Source: Alisma plantago-aquatica
Lineage: Eukaryota > Streptophyta > Magnoliopsida > Alismatales > Alismataceae
Direction: 5' to 3'
DNA: 64,000 nt
Assembly (NCBI GenBank): GCA_963693085.1
Contig: OY856409.1
Coordinates: 1,538,161,072 to 1,538,225,071, forward strand
Made by a program: the position numbers and the translations under genes. Of this stretch, positions 22,795-32,059 are shown piece after piece (positions within the stretch are counted from its first letter, which is position 1; every line of letters begins with the position of its first letter). The notes below the pieces were generated by a model. That model was not told the DNA's origin. It did not search any database and saw only the letters and a program-made list of their open reading frames with translations.

Positions 22795-24006
22795 TGTCGG
22801 ATCAAAAGGTCTCTAGAGGGGGGTAAACAAAACTAAAAAGAACTTAAACTGAATTCATTGGACCTTCATTTTGCAGGGAAAGGATACCTAGCCTTCCTTT
22901 TTAAGGGCCAAACAAGGTTTTACCTATCATTGGAGAAAGAGTCTTCAACCTCTACAAGGACTTATCCACTTTTGCAATGAGCTACCCACTTACAGCAAGT
23001 CTTCCACCTTGAAGGAATTACCCAATCTTCTCAAGGATCTTTAGCCTTCACCTTCTCCTTCACCTTAGAGAATCTTTCACCAACTTAGCTCTTTAGAAAG
23101 GGGTTGGGAAAGGGAATAGTTGAGATCTTTACAAGAGTACAATGGAGTAGCTCTCTCACACAACCCATCTCAATCATAATGACTTTTTTTATTAGTAAGA
23201 TAGAGAGAGAAAGGGGATCTATGTGGGCAAAATCACTCAATTGTAGCTAGCTAGGAGCTTGAACAACATGAAGGAGAAAACTTAGGACGAATCCCAAGGG
23301 TCCCTATTTATAGTTGGGGATGTCCACTAGCCACTAGAAGCACTTGGGGATGAATTCTAGTCATTTGGAGTGTTGCAACAGATATAATGTTGATATTTGC
23401 AACACTCTAATGGCTAGAAACACTTTTTTGCACACTTTGTGTAGTGCAGTATGTCATGTTTCAATAAAGGTAACTCGACTGACTGCACTATGCGACAAAG
23501 CAAATTCCAAGTATCGGTCGAGTTTATCCTGGATGAAACTCATCCGATGGCTTAAATTTGTTTTGGCTATGTAGGGTGTCAGTCTAGTTTGGCCAGGGCC
23601 AGACTCGGTTGAACCTGACAATTCCCAAAATCCATCAAGGGTTTCGGTCGAGTTTATTAGAGATGAAACTGGACAGACTAGGCTCTCAATGATGAATTTT
23701 AGAAATTGACATTAGAGTGCTTAAACATTCGCTTTAGTGCTCCTAATTTTTTCTCATCTTAATTACAAGTCATAGCATCAATACAAATGATTATAAACAT
23801 TGTCCTAAGGGTTTTAGGGCATTTTCCACAAAAGTGCATTTGCATTGCTTTTGACTTGAACTTGATCAATCTAGGGATTGATTGAATTGATCATTTTCAT
23901 GTTCCTAATACCTGAAATCATTCTGAAATAGACATATTGGATACATATGAATGGAATGGTTAATTCATCCTCAAATTATGCACAATGTATAACTATTAGC
24001 TCAACA
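22795..24006 (-). repeat. 3' LTR of the SIRE-like copia (left copy)
   Basis: A 1212-bp copy aligned end to end with the one at 30832. In element orientation it begins TGTTGAGC and follows a polypurine tract. The two copies differ at roughly one position in eight to ten by eye, which implies an old insertion. Confidence 0.9.
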
Positions 24007-24022
24007 TTCTCACACTTTTTGA
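24007..24022 (-). promoter_or_regulatory. Polypurine tract of the SIRE-like copia
   Basis: The minus strand reads TCAAAAAGTGTGAGAA directly before the 3' LTR. This is the typical plant copia form (CATCAAAAAGGGGGAGA) with a few changes. Confidence 0.75.
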
Positions 24023-24739
24023 AGATGACAAACCATTCCTGAACATATTGAAAAGGACTTCGAATTTTGAACTTTAACCTTGTGATTTGTAAGGGATACA
24101 TGAATGAACAATGGCTATTGATCCCCCTCTATTCATGCTTACCTCAATTTCTCTTTCCCTTTACCTACATGGTTTGTTTTCCAAAAAGCATAACTGTAGC
24201 ACATATATACTATTTGAGTCATCTTACATTATCACATGATAAATCAATGAATTAACTAGAAAAGGATCACTAGAGATCATATCTTCCCTATAGTACTTGA
24301 GATCATTTCTCCCACTTTGTCATTTTAAAAAGGCAGGGGGTAGAAGAGCTAAAATCGTAGGTCTTATCCAAGTGGCACAAATGAGACAAGAAACCACCAA
24401 GCAAGCACTAACCATAGAAGCAAAGAGAACAAACATACTAGAGTCATAATAAAAAATATGGAAGCACATACCCAAAACTCATAATATGTAACCAAGCATA
24501 AAGTTAAGGTACATATAAAGTCAAATTAAAACAAAAGATATGTCCTCTCTAGAAGAAAACTATGAAACAACAAAAAATAAGGAGATATGAAAATAGTGAG
24601 CCTCAGATATAGTTACCAAATGTTAATTGCATAAAAATTCTACAAAAGATATATAGATAAGAACTATATAGACTAGGAACTAAAAATTTAGGGCATCTAT
24701 GTCAACAGTCTCTTCGTCATCCTCAGGTTGGTAGTCTTC

Positions 24740-26283
24740 ATTCTGAATGTGCATCAGGGGCAGTAGGTGTGTCCTCATCACTATCTCCATCAACATCTGA
24801 GCCATCATCACCATAAAATTCATCCTCAACATCCTCATCAACCATCTCTGTCCTCATCTAGCATGAAGGAGTGAGGAATGGGCCATCTGTGATTTTGCTC
24901 TTCTCAGGAGATACCACACACTCGCAATGCCTTAGCTTACTCATAATTGGGTACAAAAGCCCAATCAAAATCAGCAAGATAGGCAGCAGAAGGGACAATT
25001 GCAAGTGCAAGTAGCTAAGAGGAGGCAGTAGGGGCCGGTTCACCATTTGTGGTAGGGGGTAAGAGGTAGCTACAAGGTGGTGGTCTGGGTAGAACTGACT
25101 GTATGTATAAGAAGTTAAGTCAGCAACTGGGTAGGGCCGGTAGGTAGGGTTAGGATAGGTGCTGGAAAAGTTCATGTTTGACTTTATTTGAACTAGATCC
25201 TGGGGTAGGTCCTCCTATACTTGGGTGTTGTATGCATGTTGGCATCATGTAGCCTTTAAGATTATCATTAGACACTGAGAAAGAGGCACGGTAAGGTCTT
25301 GGAGGAGGTGGAGGGGCATAGGTAGATATTGAAGCACCAGGTGTGGTAGAGGAGGTGGGGTGAAAGGATTTCTTGACACTAGTTTCACCAATTTAAACAC
25401 CTTTCCTACTTGATTTTCAACCAAGATCATGGAAAAGGGATTTCTCAGAGTGATGAGAAAACAAACCACAAATCAAGTTGGTATAAGATGGATGGGTTCC
25501 ACAGGTTTTCTTCCCAGATTCAAAATAGGTCATGTGGTGGAGAATGTAATGGTCCCATTTGATTTTGACATCATTCAGGAGGTTGTAAACTAGCATAGAA
25601 ATGTTCTTTGCAATATCTGTTTGGTTTTTCTTTGTGTTCATATTACAGTTTAATACAAGTGCAATGAGGTGAGCCTTGATGTCAAGGGAAGAAGAAGGAA
25701 TGATCTCTTTCTTCCTATATGGAACCTCAAGTTTCTTCAGGAACTTATGGATGTCGGGTAGGGTAATCTCAGGCTCAAAACCCTGGTACACCTTTTTAGG
25801 GTCAAGAAGATCAAGATATTGGTGATAGGTGGTCAGCCATGTTTATGTGGTAGAGGTACCATTGAAGTAAGAATTCAAATAATCCTCAGAGATGGAAAAC
25901 TTTGTACTCGCAGTCATGGAGGTAAGGATCACTTGTTGGTTAGGAGGTGACACAAGAGAAGTGTAGCTCCACATGAGATTGGCATAGAATTCATGGACTT
26001 CTTTTGTTCTAGAAAAAGAGTCATTACAACATAATCGCTCTACACATAATGTGCCAAGGTGTTGAGCATTGAACACATCAACAACCTCATTCATCAAATC
26101 ACTTCGAGGTTTAAGAAAAGCATGAAAAGGAAAAGGATTTCTATGAAGAAGCTCCTTATACCTATTGCTACTTGAGAGGTGGTGAAGGAGGTGTCATCAA
26201 AGGAAATGACCATAGAAGCAGTAGAGAATGAAGGTACTCCAGCTGGTCCAGTCCGCTTTCATTAGTTTGAAGCCATGGAGATG
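24740..26283 (-). pseudogene. Extra ORF after RNase H (SIRE ORF3 / plant-transposon-domain-like)
   Basis: An extra coding region between RNase H and the 3' LTR. A minus-strand MAS start lies near 26270, followed by an early stop. The open parts are 25843-26097 (EVHEFYANLMWSY), 25417-25791 and 24858-25175, then an in-frame TAG and an acidic tail (VDEDVEDEFYGDDGSDVDGD, about 24745-24835). The middle part (IHKFLKKLEVPY, SLDIKAHLIALVLNCNM, MLVYNLLNDVKIKWDHYILH) resembles the plant-transposon-associated domain seen beside retrotransposon ORFs. The third part is Pro/Leu-rich. SIRE elements often have an env-like ORF here, but I see no convincing signal peptide or membrane segment. Domain recognition is from memory of the family pattern and is moderate. 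Confidence 0.6.
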
Positions 26284-26439
26284 AAAGGAGAAGAAATGGC
26301 AACCAAATGAAGAAGATGGAAGGTGATGCAGGTCGTTCAAGTAGCTGGGTTGAGGTAGGGAGAGGATAGGGCAGGTGATATATGGCTAGAGAGGGTAGTG
26401 GAGAGGTTTGGGTTGCACTAGGGTTTAAGGACGAACAAG

Positions 26440-26900
26440 AAAGATGGGCTATCGATTGACTTTGCTCTAGTTGAGAGGGAGAAAGTCGGTAGAATGCCTA
26501 TATATTTTCTACCCAACGGTGTCGTCAGTCAATTTTAAGGTTTGGTAAACTTGGATGACACTATGGTTTTGTTCAATCCTCGGCCTATTTTTGGTCGAGT
26601 TTCTCCTAGAACAAACTCAGCTGACAGGCCAGTCTATCTAAAATATAAGAGATTAATTCTAGACCACTAGAGCACTATATAATTTTTTTATCTTTTCATG
26701 CATTTTGAACATATTAAAGAATTTTCAACTCATCATTCACTACTATTTTGCGGTAAAAAAGCATTTGCAAAAAATAGCCAAAAAGAATAAAAAAAGAATT
26801 ATAAACTAGGCATATGTAGAACTATCAAGCTTAAGATGAGCATGTTATGAGAAAGAACATATAGGTATGATAATATCTAGCTAGAAGGCATATCATTATC
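26440..26900 (-). other. Spacer upstream of the extra ORF with LTR-like dyad
   Basis: Non-coding stretch between RNase H and the extra ORF. At 26585-26635 it contains GGTCGAGTTTCTCCTAG followed by AAACTCAGCTGACAGGCC. This is very like the dyad repeats in this element's own LTRs (23516, 31568). Confidence 0.55.
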
Positions 26901-26919
26901 ATCAAGAGTAGTAATAAGA

Positions 26920-27468
26920 AATTTGGATCTAATGAAAGTAAATTTATCTCTAGCTAGAGCTTTAATGAAAATGTCCACAAGTTGATTTTTCAAGTCCACA
27001 TGCGTAATATAGATATCCTTTTTGGCAATGTGGTCATGAAGGAAATGATGGAATACCTCTATGTGTTTGTCTCTACTATGAAATACATGATTATAAGAAA
27101 GATGATTGCATTAGTATTATCACAAAATATAGGATAAGCACCATAATGAACATTAAAGTCTTGGATCATTTGCTTCATCCATAGGACATGGGCACAACAA
27201 ATTCTAGATGTAAGCTATTCATCCTCAGTAGTTGAAGGAGCCACTTTGATTTGTTTCTTAGAGAACCAATAGACTAAGCATGGTCCTAGGAGGAAGTAAG
27301 TGTCACTTGTGCATTTTCTATCAATTAAGCACCATGCATAATTCACATCACTATAAATGATAACAGTAAAGTCCCTTGACTTGGGATACTACAGACCAAA
27401 ATTTGGGTTTTGGCTAGATACCCCAAAATTCTCTTAATGGCTTTAAGATGAGATGATTCTCTAGGGAT
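26920..27468 (-). pseudogene. Copia RNase H, decayed
   Basis: On the minus strand around 27000-27140 the RNase H end is readable in one broken frame: AYPIFCDNTNAI, then the HSRTKHIEIRHHFI-like region in mutated form, and a VDLKNQL-like end near 26980. It continues directly from the RT to its right. Confidence 0.7.
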
Positions 27469-28274
27469 TTATTGAAATCTAGCACACAAGCCAACTCCAA
27501 ACACAATATTAGGTCTAGAGGAAGTTAAATGTAACAACCTACCAATCATACCTCTATAGAGCTTCTCTTTACCTTCCATCGGATTGGCATTCTCCATCCC
27601 AAAACATTTCAACAGTTCACTTGTATACTTGCCTTGGTAAACGAAGTTTCCTTCCATTGTTTGTTTGATTTGGAATCCAAGAAAGAAAGCAAGCTCCGCC
27701 ATCATACTCATCTTCAACTCACTTTGCATAAGAGAACTAAACTCCTTGTAAAAATCAATATTAGTTCCGTGAAATATGATATCATCAACATATATTTGAA
27801 TGATCAAAAAGTTGCTAGAAGTGTTTTTAAGAAAGAGGGTAGAATAAGCTTTGCCCATGATATAGCCATTGTCTAGAAAAAAGTTCTTTAATTTCTCATA
27901 CCAAGCTCTAGGGGCTTGTTTGAGTCCATAGAGAGCTTTTCGTAACAAGTAAACATAGTAAGGAAGCTTATCATGTTCAAAGTCAAAGGTTGAGCCACAT
28001 AGACTTCCTCCTCTATTATAACATTTAGAAACACATTTTTAACATCCATTTGGTATAACAGGATATTCTTATAGCTAGCAAAGGCAAGTAACATTCTAAT
28101 AGATTCAAATCTACCTACATGTGCATAAGTTTCATCAAAATCAATACCTTCATGTTGGGTGTAGCCTTGAGAAACTAACCTTTCTTTGTTCCTTACCACT
28201 TTACCTCTTTGATCTAGCTTGTTGTGGTAGACCCACTTGGTACCAATGATCTTTCTATCATTTGGTTTTGGCAC
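27469..28274 (-). pseudogene. Ty1/copia reverse transcriptase
   Basis: Reverse transcriptase of the SIRE-like element. On the minus strand 27888-28274 gives the entry block (KIIGTKWVYHNKLDQRGKVV), VSQGYTQHEGIDFDETYAHV and LLYQMDVKNVFLN. 27469-27948 gives LRKALYGLKQAPRAWYEKL, the catalytic IQIYVDDIIF, SELKMSMMAELAFFLGFQIK and GRLLHLTSSRPNIVF. The YVDD box is intact. A frame change near 27900-27950 splits the domain in two. The preceding linker (28275-28570) contains the KPNDRK and WTLVPKP motifs typical of the segment just before copia RT. Confidence 0.92.
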
Positions 28275-28589
28275 TAAGGTCCAAACCTCTTGTTCTCGAA
28301 CTAATATAGCTCATTTTGCATAACTAGGATCCATTCATCATCCCCAAGAGCTTCTTTTACATTCTTTGGCTCGAGTTGTGAGATGAAGGCATTGTCGGCT
28401 TGTTATTTGTTGAATTTGGCCCGCATCTTCACTCTTTCAAAAGGATTGCCTATGATGAGATCTTTAGGACGATCTTTGGCAAATCGGGGAGTTGGATCCT
28501 TCTTTTCTTCTTCTTTCTCTTCCTCATCTATTAACACCTCTTTTCCTTTTTCTATTGATGTTGAACTCTTTCAATCTAGGAAAAACCTC

Positions 28590-28770
28590 ATCTACAACAT
28601 CATCATGCACAATATTCTACAACTTTACCATTGTCATTGTCACCGAAGGTGACCAATACTCTTTTATTCTTTGTGAAATTGTTGAAGTGGCTTATTTCAC
28701 TTGTCATATGCTTGGAAAAACCACTATCAACAATCCATTTTCCTTTCACCTACAAGAAAGGAAGATGTCG
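28590..28770 (-). pseudogene. Copia aspartic protease N-terminal part
   Basis: The minus strand at about 28700-28760 reads KWIVDSGFSKHMTSE, the copia protease active site (usually W-xxDSGCSxHMT) with Cys to Phe. A VTFGDNDNGKV stretch follows, matching the flap region, and then the frame runs into the RT-proximal linker. The rest of the protease, the integrase zinc domain and the integrase core are absent between about 28600 and 28400. Confidence 0.75.
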
Positions 28771-28779
28771 ATGCCCAAC

Positions 28780-29600
28780 TCAAACCTTGGGATACAGAGT
28801 TATCTTAGGGACCCATTTCATCTTTGGGTTGGTTCCCTTCTCTTTGCATGGAAAATATGTAGAAAAATTATCATCACTCTTGCAATGTGAACAAACCATA
28901 CTAGTGAAAGTAGAATACTTTTTCCCTTTGAGGAACTTATGCAAGGAAGCTCTAAATCTGTGATTATCATCACTAAGAGTAATGACAGTAGAAGAAAGAC
29001 TAGATAAATCATCTTGAGCATGAAGTGGGTCAGCCTCTAGACAGAGGGCTTTAGTATGATAAGAATCTATATCATGAGTAATAGTAGATACTTCATTACT
29101 TGGCAATAAAGGTCTAGAATAAAAATCATCAATTTTAGTCAGCAATCTAGTATTTTCATTCCTAATCAATGTAAGCTCATCAAGATAGATTCTATTTTCA
29201 TCCTTAATGTTATGACAAACATGTATAAGTTCATTGAGCTTGGAAATAAGTTTATAATTTTTAGTTTTAATCAAACAAGTTCATCGAGATAGATTCTATT
29301 TTCATCCTTAATGTTATCACAAACATATCTAAGTTCATTAAGCTTGGAAATAAGTTTAACATTTTCTATTCTAATCAAAACAAGCTCATCAAGACAAGTT
29401 TGGTTCTCATCTTCAAGACTACTTATATTCTTAAGATAAATCCCATTCTCTACCGCAATGTCATAGTAATGCAAATCAAGTTGAAGAAATTGACCTTGCA
29501 AAGAATCAATACTACCAAGATGAACTTTCTCATTTTGATCAAGAATATCAATTTTAGCATACAAGTCATCAATAATTTTCCCTAACCTCTTATTATTAGA
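28780..29600 (-). pseudogene. Gag-pro linker with coiled-coil repeats and second zinc motif
   Basis: Heptad-like, Leu/Asn/Glu-rich protein on the minus strand, typical of the long SIRE gag extension. Two near-identical 105-bp units (about 29164-29268 and 29269-29373) each encode LISKLNEL, NIKDENRIYLDEL and LIR blocks. A partial third lies to the right. The downstream end has VCSHCKSDDNFSTYFPCK, a zinc-finger relic, then KWVPK, which in SIRE elements sits just before the protease. Two frames (29271-29564 and 28780-29274) overlap by one codon at a frameshift. Confidence 0.7.
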
Positions 29601-29859
29601 TTTTCATTTTGAAAAAGAGGAATGGGAAGCATTAATCATATCAATGAAGGATTCTTTAGATAAATCATTCAAGCTTACCTCACTTATGTATTCACTAGTA
29701 GAGGCCATGAGAGCAAGGTGGCATTCTCCCTCATTGGAGCTAGAATAACTAGAAGAAGACTCCTCCCATGTTGCATGGGCTACATATTTTCTTATTCTTT
29801 CTTTCTTGTCCTTCCTCTTCTACTTTCCTTCCTTCTTGTAGTCCTCCTTCTTCTTGGAT

Positions 29860-30778
29860 CTGCTCTTGTGGTAGGATTTCTATGCCTTGGGGAAATCATT
29901 CTTGTAGTGTCCCTTTTGACCACACTCATAGCACCCTATAGTAGAGGAGGAGGAGGGCTTTCCTTCGAAGTGTTTCCCATTGGAGTAGTTATATTTGTGA
30001 TCACTAGGGGCTTCATCTTCACTTGAGGAGGGAGTAGTCCGTTAAGTAAGTTGTTATTGAAGAACAATGTCCTCCTCTTGAGTTTTGAAGGCATTTTCCT
30101 TCATCTTCTTTGACTCCTTCTCTTTAAGGTTTTCTTCTTCTTCTTGCTTGTCAAGTCTTGGCTCATAAGCTTGAAGGTTACCAATGATGTATTCGATAGA
30201 TATTTCACCTACTCTTCTTGTTTCATCAATGGAGCTCATCTTGGATTGCCACCTCTTAGGAAGAGACCTAAGGATCTTGTAGTTGATGGAACCTTGATCC
30301 ATGGGTTGGCCCAAAGAAGAAAGTCCATTCATGATGGTGTTGAGCCTTGAGTACATCTCAGCCACTCTCTCCTTCTTTCCCATCTTGAGGTTCTCAAGTA
30401 GGCCTTTAAGTATGTAGAACTTGGACTCCTTGACTTGCTTGGTTCCTTCATAGATGATGCAAAGTTTGTTCCATATCTCATGGGTTGTGCCCCATGAAGA
30501 GACCTAGTTGAATCCAATGGTGTGAGGTCTGCATAAATGATGCTTATGGCCTTTGAGTTCAGTTGTGCCTTCTTAAGTGTAGCTTCATCCCAAGTAGCTA
30601 CATCTCCCACAAACTACTTGTAGAGAATGATAACTACTTTCAACATGTCATAACTCATTCCTTGCAAGTAGAGCTGCATTCCTCACTTCCAGTAAAGGAA
30701 GTTTGTGCTATCGAAGATTGGAGATCTCATGGAGAATCCATCCTCCAAGTTGAGAGAACCTAGAAGGTTATCACTCAT
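29860..30778 (-). pseudogene. Copia gag (UBN2-type), decayed
   Basis: Capsid/nucleocapsid of the SIRE-like element. The ATG is at 30776-30778 on the minus strand (MSDNLLGSLNLEDG, PIFDSTNFLYWK), soon followed by a TGA. The conserved middle is 30054-30383 (RVAEMYSRLNTIMNGLSSLG, KILRSLPKRWQSKM, LQAYEPRL), the usual UBN2 blocks. A zinc knuckle at about 29900-29950 reads CYECGQKGHYKNDF, with the last Cys of CCHC changed to Phe. A Lys-rich segment follows. The region 30329-30610 is shifted in frame. Confidence 0.85.
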
Positions 30779-30814
30779 CTTCTATTCTTGTGGGAGAAGT
30801 TGCTAGAGAAGACT

Positions 30815-30829
30815 GTGGATCTGATATCA
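30815..30829 (-). promoter_or_regulatory. Primer-binding site of the SIRE-like copia
   Basis: The minus strand reads TGATATCAGATCCAC two bases from the LTR end CCAGCA. It is a mutated form of the TGGTATCAGAGC-type site complementary to initiator tRNA-Met. Confidence 0.75.
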
Positions 30830-30831
30830 CT

Positions 30832-32054
30832 TGCTGGATCAAAAGGGCTATAGTGGGAGAGCGAATATAGATAAAAAGTACTTAATTCATTAGACCTTCC
30901 TTTTGTAGGGAAAGTATACATAGCCTTCCTTTTTAAGGACCAAAAGGAGCCAATAAACCTTACAATGTCATACCTATCCTTGGAGCAGAGTCTTCAACCT
31001 CTACGAGGGCTTACTCACTTTTGTAACGAGATGGAAACCTTTGCCAAGGAGCTCCTCTCTTACAACAAGTCTTCCGCCTTGAAGGAATTACCCTTTCTTC
31101 TCCAGGATCTTCAGCCTTCACCTACTCCTTCACCTTAGAGAAGCTTTCACCAACTTTTCTCTTTAGAAAGGAGTTGAGAAAGGGAAGATTTGAGAACTTT
31201 ACAAGAGTAAAACGAAGTATCCCTTACACACATAGCCTATCTCACTCGTAATGACTTTTGATTAGAAGACAAGAGAGAGAAAGGGGTTATATATGGATAA
31301 AATTACTCCACTATAGCTAGGAGCTTGAATAGCATGAAGGAGAAAACTTGGGATGAAGCCCAAGGGTCCCTATTTATAGTTGGGGATGTCCACTAGCCAC
31401 TAGAAATGAATTCTAGTCATTTGGGGTGTTGAAAGTGATATATTTTTTATGTTTGCAACACTCTAACAACCAAAAACACTTGTATGCACACTCTATATAG
31501 TGCAGTTGGTCGAGTTTCAATAAAGGTAGCGTGACCAATTGCACTATGCTACAAAGCAAATTTGAAGCATCGATCGAGTTTATCCTATATGAAACTCAGT
31601 CAAAGGCTTAAATTTATTTTTTGTAGGGTTTCCATCAAGTTTGGCCTGGGATAAACTCGGATGAACCTAACAATTCCTAAAATCCATCAAGGGTGTTGGT
31701 CGAGTTTGTCAGAGATGAAACTCGACAACAAGGTTCTCTGTGATGAATTTTAGAAATCGTCATTAGAGTGCTTAAATAATCGATTTAAGTGGTCTTTATT
31801 TTTCTCTTCTTAATTACCAGTCATAACATCAATACAAATGATTACAATATTGTCCTAGGGGTTTTAGGGCACTTTTGGCAAAAGTGCATTTGCATTTCTT
31901 TTGACTAGAACTTGATCAAGGTAGGGATTGATTGAATTGATCATTTTTGTGTATCTAATACCTAAATCAATCTGAAATAGAATATTAGATACATATCAAT
32001 GGAATGGTTAAGTCATCATAAAAATATGGACAATGTATAACTATTAGGTCAACA
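30832..32054 (-). repeat. 5' LTR of the SIRE-like copia (right copy)
   Basis: A 1223-bp LTR; in element orientation it runs from TGTTGACC to CCAGCA. It contains four dyad units built on GGTCGAGTTT...AAACTCG. The best is at about 31700-31727, where GTCGAGTTT and AAACTCGAC are perfect 9-bp arms. Confidence 0.9.
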
Positions 32055-32059
32055 ATGTA
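32055..32059. repeat. Target site duplication, right (ATGTA)
   Basis: Partner of the copy at 22790-22794, directly outside the right LTR end TCAACA. Confidence 0.85.

Larger units (their letters stand above)
22795..32054 (-). mobile_element. Complete SIRE-like Ty1/copia insertion
   Basis: A 9260-bp element on the minus strand, flanked by the 5-bp duplication ATGTA (22790-22794 and 32055-32059). The LTRs are 22795-24006 and 30832-32054, with tRNA-iMet PBS, UBN2-type gag, zinc knuckle, coiled-coil region, protease, RT, RNase H, an extra ORF and a polypurine tract in that order on the minus strand. The extra ORF after RNase H and the long gag-pro linker are SIRE/Maximus-like. The integrase catalytic core is not visible. 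All coding parts are broken. Confidence 0.9.

Noticed and set aside
28383..28963. Plus-strand ORFs of 89-132 codons
   Set aside because: They are antisense to the copia protease and gag-linker remnants.
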